From assembly GCA_025361105.1 (NCBI GenBank), contig JANYAW010000251.1, positions 1 through 15,340 of the forward strand: a DNA stretch of 15,340 nucleotides. The letters run 5' to 3'. The position numbers and the translations under genes were made by a program. A model generated the notes under the pieces. That model did not search any database. It was not told the origin of the DNA and saw only the letters and a list, made by a program, of their open reading frames with translations. Source of the stretch: Rhodocyclaceae bacterium. Lineage in GTDB: Bacteria; Pseudomonadota; Gammaproteobacteria; Burkholderiales; Rhodocyclaceae. Positions 15,211 to 15,340 of the stretch are shown piece after piece (position 1 is the first letter of the stretch; the number at the start of each line of letters is the position of its first letter).

Positions 15211-15340
15211 ATGGCAAAAGGTAAATTTGAGCGGACGAAGCCGCACGTAAACGTGGGGACGATTGGACACGTGGATCATGGCAAGACGACCTTGACGGCG
15301 GCGATGACGACGATCTTGGCGGCGAAATTTGGTGGTGAGG
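15211..15340 (+). CDS. tuf: Elongation factor Tu, N-terminal fragment (3' part lies outside the window)
   Basis: ATG 15211 opens a frame that runs off the window after 43 full codons. It begins MAKGKFERTKPHVNVGTIGH and contains the EF-Tu P-loop GHVDHGKT (residues 19-26), followed by TLTAAMTTILAAKFGGE. It closes the str operon in the standard order after fusA, 26 nt downstream. The binding site is modest (TGGAAA, 15199-15204). This is a second copy, distinct from the tuf gene whose end opens the window, so about 15 kb of essential genes sit between two near-identical direct repeats. Identity is certain; full length cannot be judged. Confidence 0.98.
   Translation, partial: MAKGKFERTKPHVNVGTIGHVDHGKTTLTAAMTTILAAKFGGE

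Noticed and set aside
1..15340. Mobile element, CRISPR array, phage, toxin-antitoxin or novel defence system
   Set aside because: All of the sequence is accounted for by core genes and short gaps; no direct repeat arrays, transposase frames or unknown cassettes were seen.

Overview
This window is the conserved transcription/translation core of a betaproteobacterial chromosome, most likely order Burkholderiales. The order runs: 3' end of one tuf gene, trnW, secE, nusG, rplK, rplA, rplJ, rplL, rpoB, rpoC, rpsL, rpsG, fusA, 5' end of a second tuf gene. Every gene is on the + strand. The placement rests on gene order (trnW-secE-nusG after tuf, and the str operon directly after rpoC) and on protein wording such as the EF-G, RpoB and L10 sequences and the Thr in the rifampicin-region motif FMDQTNP. 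G+C is about half by eye, lower than in most free-living Burkholderiales. A symbiont or reduced-genome member is possible but not shown; the family cannot be fixed from reading alone.

Layout. 1-201: end of tuf and a good intrinsic terminator. 202-1197: tRNA-Trp(CCA), SecE (Sec translocon) and NusG (elongation factor), with secE and nusG overlapping by 4 nt. 1291-3568: ribosomal proteins L11, L1, L10 and L7/L12. The 227-nt gap before rplJ carries a recognisable L10 leader (autoregulatory kink-turn RNA). 3569-3717: a hairpin-rich attenuator/processing region between rplL and rpoB. 3718-12024: the beta and beta' subunits of RNA polymerase, both intact. 12026-12054: a near-perfect sigma-70 promoter that starts the str operon. 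12111-15340: S12, S7, EF-G and the start of EF-Tu.

The genes supply RNA polymerase, its NusG coupling factor, the ribosomal stalk (L11, L10, L7/L12), the L1 stalk, the decoding-centre protein S12, the 30S head protein S7 and the two elongation GTPases. Regulation visible in the sequence is mostly RNA-level: the L10 leader, the rplL-rpoB hairpins, translational coupling, and the str promoter.

I found no mobile element, CRISPR array, defence gene, frameshift or unknown protein-coding gene. There is no gene-free stretch over 300 bases; the longest is 227 nt. The points of interest are in the intergenic RNA structures and in the two tuf copies flanking the window. I see no undescribed system here.
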